Assembly: GCA_947685225.1 (NCBI GenBank)
Contig: CANTUV010000026.1
Span: 54,211,501 to 54,275,500, forward strand
DNA from: Garcia nutans
Lineage: Eukaryota > Streptophyta > Magnoliopsida > Malpighiales > Euphorbiaceae
DNA: 64,000 nt
Direction of reading: 5' to 3'
Shown here: positions 38,166 through 50,700 of the stretch, piece by piece
Numbering within the stretch: position 1 is the stretch's first letter
Layout: each line of letters starts with the position of its first letter
Position numbers and translations under genes: made by a program
Notes under the pieces: model-generated
Told to the model about the DNA's origin: nothing
Databases searched by the model: none
What the model saw: only the letters and a program-made list of their open reading frames with translations

Positions 38166-39334
38166 CAATTTTTTCTCTCTTTATACCATTCTTACACTAG
38201 CTTTTGCTTTATATTTTGCTTCTATATCAATCTCTTCATCTCTACTCTCTCCTTATTACTATGATGGAGTGTGTCCCAAAGCTTTACCCGCTATCAAACG
38301 ACTCGTTGAATCTGCCGTTTACAGAGAACGTTGCATGGGTGTTTCTTTATTATGTCTCCATTTCCATGACTATTTTGGTAATTATGTACATTTTTAATTA
38401 TTTTCTTCTTTTTAAAAAAAAAATTTACCATCACTTAATAATTTTTTTGAAAGGTTTTAGAATACAGTATAAATTTGGTAATCAATTATAATTAATACTG
38501 CAGGGTTGTGATGCTTCAATTCTTTTTCATCCTTCACCCACTATTTATAGTGAAAAGAATGCAGGTGCTAATATAAATTCTGCTAGAGGATTTGAGGTCA
38601 TCGATCAAATTAAACAAGAAGTTGATAAAGTTTGTGGTCGTCCTGTTGTCTCTTGCGCAGACATTTTAGGAGTGGCAGCTCGTGAATCTGTAGTTGCGGT
38701 ATAATTTTTAATAAACATAATGATTTTTTAAATAATATCCTTACTCATGGATTACATATAGAACTAATTAATAAATGGAAAATGTGCAGCTAGTGGGGCC
38801 AACATGGACAGTGCAGCTAGGAAGAAGAGACTCAACAACAGCAAGCAAAACGCAGGCTAACAGTGACATACCAACACCATTTATGGATCTTCCTGCACTT
38901 ATTAATAATTTCAAAAAACATGGTCTTAACGAGAGAGACATTGTTGCCCTTTCTGGTGGCCATAGTATTGGTTTTGCACAGTGTTTTACTTTCAGGAATC
39001 GAATTTACAATGAAACAATTACTATTGACCTAAAATTTGCAAGAAAGCGTAGAGCAACTTGTCCAAGAATTGGTGGAAATTCAAATATTGCACCTTTAGA
39101 TCCATCACCTACTCAGTTTGACAATGGATACTTCGCTAACTTGGTCGAGAAAAATGGACTTCTTCATTCTGATCAACAACTTTTTAGTGGTGGATCGGCT
39201 ACTACTGGTTAGTAAAGAGTTATAGTTAAAATGTCAAAGCTAGAAGTGCTCATTTTGCTAAGCCTATGGTCAAAATGGGGAATATAAAACCATTAACAGG
39301 AAAGCAAGGCTAAGTTCGTTATTGCAGGAATTAG
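38166..39334 (+). pseudogene. Class III peroxidase pseudogene (lignin-forming anionic type)
   Basis: Three exons are recognisable. Exon 1 (about 38166-38380) encodes a signal-like stretch, then SPYYYDGVCPKALPAIKRLV and LLCLHFHDYF. Exon 2 (38504-38698) encodes GCDASILFHPSP to VSCADILGVAARESVVA. Exon 3 (from 38790) encodes LVGPTWTVQLGRRDSTTA and SGGHSIGFAQC with the proximal haem His. Lesions: there is no in-frame ATG for exon 1; the usual LLRLHFHDCF reads LLCLHFHDYF, losing the catalytic Arg and a disulphide Cys; and the exon 1 donor is unclear. Exon 3 stops after GGSATTG at 39212, and the remaining C-terminus (AHFAKPMVKMGNIKPLTGKQG) continues one frame over with further stops. Intact members are secreted haem enzymes that oxidise phenolics with hydrogen peroxide. 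Confidence 0.9.
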
Positions 39335-40278
39335 GTGAATTAGTGCGTGTATGTGTGTTTGTGTATATATATATTATTGTTAAAAAAATAAATAATAGTC
39401 ATGCATATATATGGAAGAAATAATTAACCCTATGCATGGAAATATTGAGCAAATTTGTAAATTTAAGGAGTTAGTAATTAACTTCACAAATAATTCAATT
39501 AATTCCAATCCAACTTTAAAAAGCAAATTAAGAATATGATATGATAAACTTAATAATCAATTTGACTTTTTGCCTATTTGATCAATATAATTGTAACTAA
39601 AGTTATAGCTGCAGCTAATAAAATTTCAAATTAAAATAAAATTAACATAAAAAGATATAATTGCAAAAATATATAAAATTTAAGATATATTTATATTTTA
39701 AGCTTTTGAAAAAATAATTGAAATAAAATCAAAGAATAATGTTTTTTGTAAAATTATGTATTTTCTCTCTTTCATTTTTTAGTATATCAGGAGATATTTG
39801 GAGAGATCTATGACATTTTGTGCAAATTATGCATTTTCAAAAAATAGTTAGCCATGGTCACCCAATATGTATTATTCTAACTTAATTAGAGGTCACCCAA
39901 TATGTATTATTTTAAATTAATTAGATGTCTCGAATTAAAATGAGGGGTTATAAAATGCCATTCCACCTACCAAACACTACACCTCCAATTAATTTTTGGA
40001 CTGTTGAAGAAAGCACTAAATTCATACATATCACATGCACACTCATAATGACCAAAAGCTTTGCCTCAATTACACCCTTTAATTATAAAATCTGAGCTTC
40101 TCTAAAACAAAAAAATTATAAAATCTGAGCTAATTAAATCTAATTCCGAATGTCTCATAATGCTGCCATTTTTTATTTCAAATTGTATATTTATTGTCGT
40201 TTTAGGCCCACTTTCTCTGACAGACACCATTCTTCACCTTCACCAGGTAGTTCAAGTGTCTCCTTCTCTGATAATCTT
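39335..40278. other. Spacer between peroxidase pseudogene and copia element
   Basis: AT-rich. A short imperfect direct repeat (ggtcacccaatatgtattat, at about 39856 and 39891) is present. No gene. Confidence 0.5.
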
Positions 40279-40283
40279 TCATT

Positions 40284-40641
40284 TGTTAAGACTTATAAAA
40301 AGATTAAGAAGTTGAAAAAATAGAGAGAAAAAAACCACAGAAAAAGAAGAAGTTGCTGTAAAAACAATCAATCTTAATTCTCATTCGTTCAATTCATTAA
40401 TATATGTAAAGAACAAAGGTGAACAGAGATAGTGCTGGTCAACAACTACCTGCTGTTTGTATAAAAATAATTCGTTTGTTACTAACAAACACATACACAC
40501 AATTCCCAAAAATAAGAATCTTCATTCATTTTCAACTACTTACTGACTAAAGTAAGTTTTGACAAAATAAAGCACAAAATCAAATCTTAAATTATAGGAT
40601 TGAAAAAGTCCTCTGTTCAAAGCAAAACTCAATGGTTAACA
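40284..40641 (-). repeat. 3' LTR of the minus-strand copia element
   Basis: 358 bp in plus coordinates, starting TGTTAAGACTT and ending TTAACA. The gag-pol stop codon (40642-40644) abuts it. Confidence 0.88.
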
Positions 40642-43600
40642 CTACTTCTTGAGTTTTTCTTTGAACACACACAGCTTTGACCTTAAATCTTCAAACTTTC
40701 CTTTTTGAAGTGCCTTGGTTAATATATCAGCAACCTGCATTTCAGATGGACAATGAACCAAGCGAATTTCACCATTTTTCTCAGCCTCCCTTAGAAAATG
40801 GTACTTGACTTTGATGTGCTTAGTTTAGCCATGCTGAATAGGATTATTTACTATTGCTATTGCTAATTTGTTGTCTACATAAATGAGAGTAGGCTGATGT
40901 TGAGGCATGCCAAGTTCTTATAAGATTTTCCTCAACCAAATTGCATGATTGACTGCTGCAACTGCTGCAATATACTTGGCCTTTGCCATGGATTGAGCGA
41001 CAACTTCTTGTTTTCTTGAGCTCCAATTAAATACACACCAGAACCAAAGGAAAATGTGAAACCATAGGTGCTTTTAGAGTCATCAACACTTCCTGCCCAA
41101 TCACTATCTAAAAAGGCAATCAATTCACTACTTTCTCCCTTTGAAAATTGAATTCCATAGCTGGCAGTCCCTCTTAAGTACTGTAACACCCTTTTAGCTA
41201 CATTCATGTGTCTCTGAGTTGGAGAATGCATAAAACGAGACAATAAGCTTGCTGAATATATTATATCTGGACTTGTTGCTATTAAATAAAACAATTTGCC
41301 AATCAAACTTTTATAGACACTTGCAACAACTTCATGTGCTTCATCTTCCTTAGACAACTTTTCATTCACAACCAATGGTGCTGCTACTGATTTGCAGCCT
41401 TCCATCTTAAATTTTTTAAGCACATCTCAAGTGTATTACATTTGAGAAATAAAAATTGAATCATTGGCTTGCTTCACTTCCATTCCAAGAAAATAGCACA
41501 TCTCCCCTAAGTCAGACATTTCAAATTCCTTGGTCATAACACATTTGAAGTTCTGAATTATACAAGAATCACTACCTGTTATAAGTAAATCATCAACATA
41601 GAGCAAAACCACAAGCTGCTCCTTATCTTTAATGCCTTTGACATACAAAGTAGCTTCACTTTCACTTCTCTTAAAACCATTGTTGACCAAGTGAGTGTCA
41701 ATTTTGGTATACCAGGCCCTAGGTGTCTGCTTAAGGCCATACAAAGCTTTCTTAAGCTTGTAAACCATATCAGCCCCATCTATAACTTCAAAGCCTTGAG
41801 GTTGTTCAACAAAAATCTCCTCATATAAGAAACCATCTAGGAAGGCAGATTTCACATCTAAATGGTAAAGTTTTCAGCCCAACTTTGCTACTATTGCCAC
41901 AAGTAGCCTTATGGTATCATGTCTTGCTACAGGTGCAAAGGTATCACCATAATTCACACCTGGAAGCTGAGCAAAACCTTTCACAATCAATCTTGCTTTG
42001 TAATTGAATATGGAGCCATCAACGTTGAATTTTGTCCAGTACACCCACTTCACACCAATCACATTTCTGTCAGCAGACCTTTGAACTAGCTCCCATGTAT
42101 CATTTTTATTTATGGCATCAATCTCCTCCTGCATGGCAAACTTTCACTCTTTGAATTTTGATGCTTTATCATAATTTGTAGGGTCAATTTGAGCTAGATT
42201 GCATTGTTCATAAAGTTCAGCAAGGGACTTTGTTTTTAAGGCAGGAGCATTAGCTGTAGGATCATTTTCAAACATATGATCTTCATCAGTAGCAACTTGC
42301 TTTTGAGATAATGCTGCAATGGCCTCCTCATTTTCCCTCTTCTTTACTTCAACTTGCTTCTTATTGAAATCCCAATAGGCTGACTCATCAACCTTAACAT
42401 CTCTACTAACATAAACTTTTTCATATTTGACATTAAACACTCTATACCCCTTTTCTTATACTGCATAACCAAGGAAAAGGCCATATTCAGCCTTGTCATC
42501 CAGCTTTCGTCTCCTGTCTTGTGGCACATAGGTATAACAAATTGATCCAAACACTCTCAAATGCTTGGCATAAGGTTTACTGCCACTCCGAGCCTCAATT
42601 GGAGTCATATTGGGAACTGCTATAGTAGGAAGCCTATTAAGTAAATAGACTGCTATATACACAGCCTCTGCCTAGAAAGATTTAGGAAGATTTTTCTCAG
42701 AAATCATGCTTCTTGCCATCTCCATAATGGTTCTATTCTTCCTCTCTGACACCTCATTCTGCTCAGGAGAATAGCTACCTGTGAATTGATGTTGAATCTA
42801 ATCTTCATAAAACTTTCTAAATTCCAATGAAGCATACTCACCTCCATTATCTGACCTTAGACACCTGATTACACACCCACTTTGCTTCTCAACAAGGGCC
42901 TTAAACTTCTTGAACACTGACAAAACTTATGCTTTAATTGACAAAAAATACACCCAAGTCATTCTTGAATAGTCATCTATAAACAACACAAAATACTTGT
43001 TCTTGCACAAGGATTTAACTGACATTGGTCCACACACATCTGTGTGAATGAGCTCTAGCTTACTTATAGCCCTTTTAACACCAACAGCTGGAAAACTTGA
43101 TCTGTGCATTTTACCGAGTTGACAAGGCACACACATATCATTTACATTAGTCAAAGCAGGCATTTCAGTCACCATGCCCTTGCTTTGCATGAATTTTAAT
43201 GAATCAAGGTGATAGTGACCAAATCTCTTATGTCACAACCAAGTTTCATCAATTTTAGCAATCAAAGAAACCTAATTTACATGATTAAGACTCAACACAT
43301 AGCTATTTAATTGCTTTTTAACTCTGGTTACTTCAACATTTGCATGATTATAAATATAGCAATGATCATTCTTAAATAAGAGAGAATAGCTCTTATCTTG
43401 CAACTGAGCCACACTTAGCAAATTTTGCTTCAAACCAGGAATATACAAGACGTCGATCAATTTTATGCCTTGATTTATGTGAACATGAATTGATCCACTT
43501 CCTTGAGCCTAAACTTCAGTTTCATTACCCATTTGGACTTTAGTTCTGCAAGTTTCGTCAAAGTTGCTGAACAAGCTTCTCTCCTTTTTCGTGTGGCTTG

Positions 43601-44635
43601 TACAACCACTGTCAATGTACCATAAGTTGCTTTCAGAAACATGAAGAGCTTCTGACATCATGAACAAGTGACTTTCTTGCTAAGGTTGATTCTCCATAAA
43701 GTTTGCTTTTTGTTGTTAATCAGGTTGTCTTTGTTGTTGCTGCTGTTGTTCACCTTGTTGATGATATGACTGAGTTTTTCTTTTCCAGCAAATCTTCTCT
43801 ATATGACCTGTTCTCTTGCAAAATTTACATTGCATATTTTTCCAACACTTGTTTTTAGGATGATTAGCTTTTCCACATAGGCTGCATGGATGAAATTTAT
43901 TTTTCTTTGAAGAATCCTTCACATTTTCTTGTTGTTTTCCATTGCCTGATAAGGGCTGACTTCCACTCGTAGAAGTTGAGGCTGACTCTTTGCCCTTATG
44001 CCTGACATGGAAAGCACTTTCAACATCTTCTGTCCTTAAAGACACTGAGCTTGCAATTTACTGATAAGCTCAGCCACAAAAAGCTTCTTCAAATCACAAG
44101 TTTCCTCAATCACATACAACTTTGATTCAAACTTCTAAGGTAAATTGATCATCATCTTTTCTACAATTCTCTGGTCTTTATAATCTCCTCCTAACAACCT
44201 GATTTTATTGACCAGATTCATTACTCTAGCAGAATAATCTTTGATACTCTCTCCATCATGCATTTTTAAAAGTTCAAATTCCCTTTTGAGGGTCAGCAAT
44301 TTAACTCCCCTAACCTTTTCACTCCCTGCATACTCCTCCTTAAAGTAGTCCCATGCCTTCTTAGCTGACTTGAAACCAACCAACCTTGGAAAAATGTCTT
44401 CAGACACAGCTGAGTATATAAAAGAAAGAGCTTTGAAGTTTTTAACTGAAGCTTTTGTGTCTTGCCTAATCTGCTGTACTGTTGGATCTGCAGGTAAGCT
44501 ATCCTTCACATACTCTTTCTCTATCGCACTCCAAAGGTCATATGCAAGCAAGTAAGCCTCCATTCTTACTGCCCAATAATCAAAGTTCTCCTCTGAAAAC
44601 ACAGGTGGTGCTAGTAGATTGACATTTGGAGCCAT
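40642..44635 (-). pseudogene. Copia gag-pol, nearly full length, interrupted by stops
   Basis: It begins MAPNVNLLAPPVFSEENFDY at 44635 with a UBN2-type gag. Two CCHC knuckles follow (CSLCGKANHPKNKC and CKFCKRTGHIEKIC), then a protease with intact DSG (LWYIDSGCTSHT, near 43620). Integrase has the Asp in LELIHTDVCGP, the Asp in RSDNGGEY and the Glu in NEVSERKNRTI. RT has LLYVDDLLITGS (within 41436-41855). RNase H has FLDSDWAGSVDDSKST and ends QVADILTKALQKGK. Domains are complete in order, but stops interrupt at several points, for example 44135, 42672-42674, 42144-42146 and 41874-41876. Several of these sit where the family has Trp. Confidence 0.92.
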
Positions 44636-44675
44636 TTTAATTCAAAAATAGGTTGCACAATCCCTTAAAGAAATT

Positions 44676-44687
44676 GCTCTGATACCA
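44676..44687 (-). other. Primer-binding site (initiator tRNA-Met), minus strand
   Basis: The plus strand reads GCTCTGATACCA, exactly the reverse complement of the canonical TGGTATCAGAGC. One base separates it from the 5' LTR. Confidence 0.92.
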
Positions 44688-44688
44688 C

Positions 44689-45022
44689 TGTTATGACTTG
44701 TAAAAAGATTAAGAAGTTGAGAAAATTAAGAGAAAAAAAATACAGAAAAAGAAGGAAAAGTTGCTGTAAAAACAATCAATCTTAATTCTCATTCGTTCAA
44801 TTCATTAATATATGTAAAGAACAGAGGTGAACAGAGGTAGTGCAGGTCAACAACTACCTGTACTAACAAACACATACATACAATTCCCAAAAATAAGGAT
44901 CTTCATTCATTTTCAACTATTTACTGACAAAAATAAGTTTTGACAAAACAAAGCACAAAATCAGATCCTAAATTATAGGATTGCAGCAGTCCTCTGTTGA
45001 AAGCAAAACTCAATGGTGAACT
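44689..45022 (-). repeat. 5' LTR of the minus-strand copia element
   Basis: 334 bp in plus coordinates, starting TGTTATGACTT and ending GTGAACT, where the left LTR has GTTAACA. It is about 24 bp shorter than the other LTR, mainly from a gap in the stretch around tgtttgtataaaaataattc. Confidence 0.88.
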
Positions 45023-45065
45023 TCATTACCATAACAAAGAAAGAATTTTAAGATCCTCACTGCCA

Positions 45066-45393
45066 ATGTATTAAATAACAACTGAGTTACAAGTTATTTA
45101 TCTTATAATCATCTCCACCCACAGAAACAACTTCTCAAAATGGAACAAATGTTTCCTAACTCGATAAAGATGGATGCAGTAGAGAAATGCTGCCAATGTC
45201 ACCGGCCAAAATGACAATCCATTATAATAGATTGTTGGCTTTATGTATTAAATAACAACTGAGTTACAAGTTATTTATCTTATAATCATCTCCACCCACA
45301 GAAACAACTTCTCAAAATGGAACAAATGTTTCCTAACTCGATAAAGATGGATGCAGTAGAGAAATGCTGCCAATGTCACCGCCCAAAATGACA
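45066..45393. repeat. Tandem duplication of the ferroportin last exon (151-bp units, 177-bp period)
   Basis: 45066-45216 and 45243-45393 match except at 45205/45382 (g versus c) and are separated by 26 bp. The right copy is the 3' part of the real last exon of copy A. The left copy lies beyond its stop codon and is an extra, non-coding copy. Confidence 0.9.
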
Positions 45394-47781
45394 CTAAAAT
45401 CAACTTCCAGAAATCCTGACCACCAAATATGAATTGGTAAAAAAGAAAAAAGAATCACCAAACTCTGCAATCAATCCATCAATCTGATATACTCTAAATT
45501 CCCATTATGGGATTTTAATTACCTGTGGTTTTGAGATAATTATTCCCATCAGATACCCTAACAAGTCCATTGCAGATTGCAGCGAGTTCTGAACACCTCC
45601 CACAACACATCTATCAGATTCAGGAACATGATCCTGCTCCAGTACCCGCACAGAATATATATATATATCAGATACAAACAACCGGCAAATCCAGGAAATA
45701 ATTTTTAATCACATTTGAAAACATGAACCTGCATTTGTCGAATCACAGATAGGTCAAACATCCACAAACCAAGCCGAGATGTTGCCACTCCAGCCATTAG
45801 CATATAAGCTGATAATACATGATTTTGGACCCATATTGAACCAACACATATTAAGAGGCAGGACCACTGTATTAACATGATATACAGTATTAATAAATAA
45901 ATCAAAGCAATTAATTACAAAAAAAATGAAATCAACTATATAATATATATTATGTATACCTGCGACCAGATAGACCAGAGTCCTGTTCTGAGAGTTGAAA
46001 TACGAGACTGCAAGATTGGATATACAAGTGTTGCAGTAATTCCAATTGTAGCACTTATTCCACGTCCTATACCAATTACAAATGCTGGTATACCTTGCCA
46101 TTGTAATCTAGCTGTCATCAAATTCCCAAAACTGCAAGAACAGTAAAGACTTAATTATGAGTAGTAATATTTAGAAACAAAAACAAAACCAAGATTGTTT
46201 AACTTAGCTTAGAAGTGTCTGCCTCATAGTGTAAGATGTCAAAAATCCAAATCACCTGAGAACCGTGAAATATAACAAAGCCAGAGATACTCCTGGAAGC
46301 ACAATATCTTGCTGTAAAAACACGTTCCAGGTACCAACGAAAGGAGCTGCAGAAACCCATTTGCTTAATTTCCTTCCCCATTCTTTTTCTGCCATTGCCG
46401 AACTTTCCTCATTTTCATTTGAAAGAGATGTGCTTTCTTCAAGATCATTAGATAAATATCTTGAAATCTTTCTACGGCTACTCTCACCTAAAGCTGGAAT
46501 CCCTTTGTATACACAAGTAAAAAGCCTATACTCTATCCATACTGCTACAGAGCTCCATATTGCCAAAGTCACAGCAGAGGCTTTAATTGATATAAAGCTG
46601 ATTATAAAGCCACTAACTACTGGAGCAAGAAGCTTGCAAGTTAAATCAATTCGTCTTATAATGACATTCATATTTGTTAGTACACTGGAGGATGACCTTC
46701 TGATATCACCACCACCCTGTACTTTTAAAAATAGCTATTAACAATCAGTATTAATAATTGAAATTACTGTCTATCTCTGAACTTATATATGCAATTCATA
46801 AATAAATTACCATTCTCTTTCTATTAGGATGGTACCAGCAAGAGTGGAAAGCACACCAACAGCTCCAAAGATATTTGTTATTGCCACGAGTAAGATGAAC
46901 GTAATCAGATGTGTAGACTTTAAGGTTGAAAATACTATCAATGCAACTACTGTGCATCCAGCAATTACAAATGAAAGACTTTGGGTCACCAACCAGATTC
47001 TCAGAACCTGCCATTCAATTCAACTAGAAATTCAATTTATCATATACAGCCTAATTAGAATTCTTTTTTTTTTTTCATTGAATTGGTTTGCTTGAACTAG
47101 AAAACACTGAGTATCACTGTAGCAATTGGTAATTTTAAAATTTTAAAGTAGCATCAAGTTCACAAGGAATAGCTGTGGATCAAACCTTAACATACTGAAA
47201 CCTCTCTACCCATTGTCCAATTATGGGGCCAAAAATTGCAGTAGAGGCAGATTCAATAGCTCCATAAATAGCAGCGAGAATTAAAGAATCTGGCCACAGC
47301 GTGATCATGTATAGAACAACTGAGAATTCCCACATCCTGCAGGCAACCAATGCAAATGTTTCACCAGGAACGAGGTCCCGTATAAAGATACAAAGCATTG
47401 TCACTATTGTGCTTACCCAAAACTAGGCCATATATGGTTTTAAGCAAGAAAATTTTCTATTCTTTTTTCTTGATTGAAGAAATTGTGTGTAGATTTAGGT
47501 ATAAAACTGCATGCCTCGAAAGTTGAGGTTTTTAAATAGTAGAAAAATTAGTTTAAATTTTATAAAACTTCAGAAGTTAATTAGGTTTTCAAAATTGGGG
47601 AAAAAAACACACACACGCACAGAGAGAGAGAGAGAGAGAGAGAGAAATAAAACCTGGCATCCCATCTTGCTAAGAAATGGCCAATATACAAACATCTAAT
47701 AAGAAATGATGTAGAGTCAGAAGAGTCTTGATTAGAAGAATAATCTTCTTCTTGGTGTTGTTCAACAAAGGGGTCTTCCAT
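45275..47781 (-). CDS. IREG: Ferroportin/IREG (SLC40) iron-efflux transporter, copy A; eight exons, one single-base frameshift
   Basis: Exons on the minus strand are 47781-47654, 47336-47186, 47007-46811, 46716-46256, 46131-45960, 45866-45729, 45633-45523 and 45415-45275. All introns are GT-AG with matching phases. The product would be about 499 residues, the usual size for plant ferroportins: multi-pass metal exporters of the plasma or vacuolar membrane that move iron and, in some members, cobalt or nickel. Diagnostic blocks include LYIGHFLARWDARMWEFSVV, GPIIGQWVERFQYVKVLRIW, MNVIIRRIDLTCKLLAPVVS, SIWSQWSCLLICVGSIWVQ and VPESDRCVVGGVQNSLQSAM. Exon 4 has lost one C (plus strand, next to 46685) relative to copy B. 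This shifts frame within EGHPP and reaches a stop four codons later. Everything else is intact, so either this is a very recent lesion or a sequence error. IREG1 versus IREG2 type cannot be told by eye. Confidence 0.85.
47621..47645. repeat. (AG)n microsatellite in intron 1 of ferroportin copy A
   Basis: 25 bases of alternating A and G. On the transcribed strand this is a CT tract starting nine bases after the intron 1 donor. Confidence 0.9.
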
Positions 47782-50700
47782 AATTTTCCACTATTTTTTA
47801 TCTTTAATCTCAAACAGCTCAACTCAAAGATTTCAGCTTTCAAAGCTACGGTCCTATAGCAATAGAGACCATAAAATTATTTGAGATGATAATGATGTGA
47901 GAATCAATTTTACTGAAAGAGACAATAAGAGTAGGGTTATACGCCCTAATTTCAGGGCGACAAATCTCCCTCTCTCTGCTGACCATATATACTAATATTT
48001 AGGACTGAAAATCAGATATAAAAAATTCTCAATACTGAGAGCTTCAGCACCTAGCTTCCCGAGAAAGAGTTACCTATAAATGTGTGGTAGCTGAATTAAA
48101 TTCAATCATTACAATAAATAACTTTTTAATCATAAATTAAAATATAACCTTCTCGTTAATTAGAGACGGTGGCATATTACTCGCATTCCTTATTATTTTA
48201 CAATAAAGTTTTTGTATATGTACGCTAATTTGCAGCCATCTATGGATCCTAAAATAAACAAGGGTAACCGAATATTTAGAACTATGCACTGTATAGTTAA
48301 AAAAAAAGTTAATTATTCTCTTCCTTCTAAATTAACAGATAAATTTTCTTTTTTTTATATGTTCGTAATTATAATTTAATCAATTATTTTAATAAATTAA
48401 TTAATATATTAAATTTTTATTATATTTATGTTTAACATTGCTTATTATAAAGTATTTAATAAATATATTCCATATTAAAATAAGCATATAATAGAGTTAT
48501 TACTACTAACTACAAAAGAGTATTTATGAGGAAAAAGCTGAATATTAAATACAAGTGCAATTAAATATAATAGTTTGAACATAGTTGAAGTTAAAGATAA
48601 TATAAATTGTTATTTGCAATTCTATTCTATAATAAAAGTAATGTAAACATATCATTCTACCTGGAGTGACAATGCATTAAGTATAGCATTATTGATCAAT
48701 TCTGTAATTAATAAAATAAAAATATTATATACATTAAATTAATTCAAGTTAAAAATATTTATGTATTAAAATTAAAAATAATTATTTTTTTAATGTAATT
48801 AATGTATAAAATATTTTTTAATTCGTATTAATTTGATTTATTTAATATTATTCTTAATAAAATATGTATTGAATAAAATGTATAAAAATAAAATTATTGT
48901 GTATTATTAGAGAGAGAAGGTTTTTCAAAAAATCAATTACGACATGCACAGCACAATGACGTGAATTTTCATAATATTTTATGGTTTTTGTTGGATATAG
49001 AACATTAGGCTTACGGCTTGCCGTTGAATTTGAACTCTCCTTATTATTTATCATACAGTTTTTGATCAAATGAATTCTTATATTTTTATACTCAAAAATA
49101 AAAAATGGGAATTGTCCCTTTTTTTTTCATTAACAATTTCATCATTTCGAGTATACAAATTTAGAAAATTAAAATTGTTGGTTCAATCATGTCCATAAGA
49201 TGAATTACATATCTATTATTATATACATAATAACGTAAAGAATTGTTATTAAAAAAAATACGAATTAAAAACTAAACTATAATTTTCTACCTACCCATAA
49301 TGAATCACTGTATCCAATGGCTAATAAGATCATAAATATCAAATTACAACATTCAAGAGCAAACTATTCATTTTACCAGATGTTTTAAAATTCATCAATT
49401 GAACCCCAGCGAAAATTGGTGAGAAATGCTAAGGAGGGCTATACATGTTGCTCAATCTGCATTTTTTATTCAGCCCATTGAACCATAAAAAATTATATTA
49501 TCCATCACTAAAAACAGATGTAATTTAATTTATATAAAAAAAAATCAGTTAGGTTGATAAATTTATCAGACCTGCTTACTGTCGCGATAAATTCACAAGT
49601 ACACAGGCCTCGCATATTTACAATGAGAGGCACCATTAATGCCTATAGAAAGCTTACCATACTATTGATATTGATTTTACTACATAATTTCTCAAATAAA
49701 CCTATTTTATATCTAGAAAGACCAAAATTCTAAGTTTCTTGGATATTCGCATTTGAATTTTCTTGAATTCATGTTCCCTGTCATCCCTACAGACTTGTTA
49801 CACAAAGGTTCATAACATTCCTACGTCACAGCATTTGTTTAAAAAAAAAATCATCAAAACAAAGGCCAATGTTTAACCCATAAAGATTCTTGCCTTCAAA
49901 GTGCAATTAAGAAAGTTAATTTATGACATTAAACAGCAAGAACACAAAAATACTCCGAAGGGAAAATAATCAGATACAAGGAGAAAAAGAAAAAAGATGA
50001 GGAAAAATGAATGGATATTTGTTACAAGCATATAAAACCTGAGTAAGAACAGGAACAGCATCACCCCTACAGAACATGAAAGAAGAAGGTAAACAGAATT
50101 AATCCAATCGCAACTCTGAAGTGCTTAGTCGTTAATGCATAATCCTACAAACACAGGAAAATGGTGAGATCATCTTACGATGTTAAAGCATAAATAAATA
50201 CTAAATATATTCCACCAAAACCATAGATCATTCAATAAAGCCTTAGTTTTAAAACATTTCGACTATTCTATCCAGGGTCACTTCCAGAAATAATAGCATA
50301 TAATTGTTTTCCTACATAAATCCTCGTCTTTACATTCAAGGCAAAATTTTGGTTCTGCACTTAGCCACTTGCTTTTGAGATCAACAATCTAACCAATCGC
50401 CAACATCCAACCTAAGTGGAGCAGATATCTTCTGAAATAACATGAATGCATTAATTCACCACTCCATCTTTCTTCATCATGCCAATTGAGTGATAACTAG
50501 TATTGTAACTTTTTCATTTTATTAACAGATTGATATGCTTCTTCTTGACTAATTAATTTTATGCAGTCAAGATGTTAACAAAGAAGTATGACATATCAGA
50601 GCATTGAAAAGGCAATCAGCTATGGCTATGGCCCATAAGTAACTATATAAGTAATGATATCTTAATTCTAATTTTGGCGTCTTATAGCCACAGAGCAAAA

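Larger units (their letters stand above)
40284..45022 (-). mobile_element. Complete Ty1/copia retrotransposon, minus strand, with target duplication, inactivated
   Basis: The left LTR (40284-40641) and right LTR (44689-45022) align along their length, and the 5-bp direct repeat TCATT flanks them at 40279-40283 and 45023-45027. The primer-binding site (reverse of TGGTATCAGAGC) is at 44676-44687, next to the right LTR, so transcription ran right to left. The 4.74-kb interior holds a nearly full-length gag-pol with scattered stops. It landed about 250 bp beyond the stop codon of ferroportin copy A. Confidence 0.94.

Noticed and set aside
46265..46741. 158-codon plus-strand frame in ferroportin copy A
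   Set aside because: Antisense shadow of exon 4; the same shadow appears at 54879-55214 in copy B.
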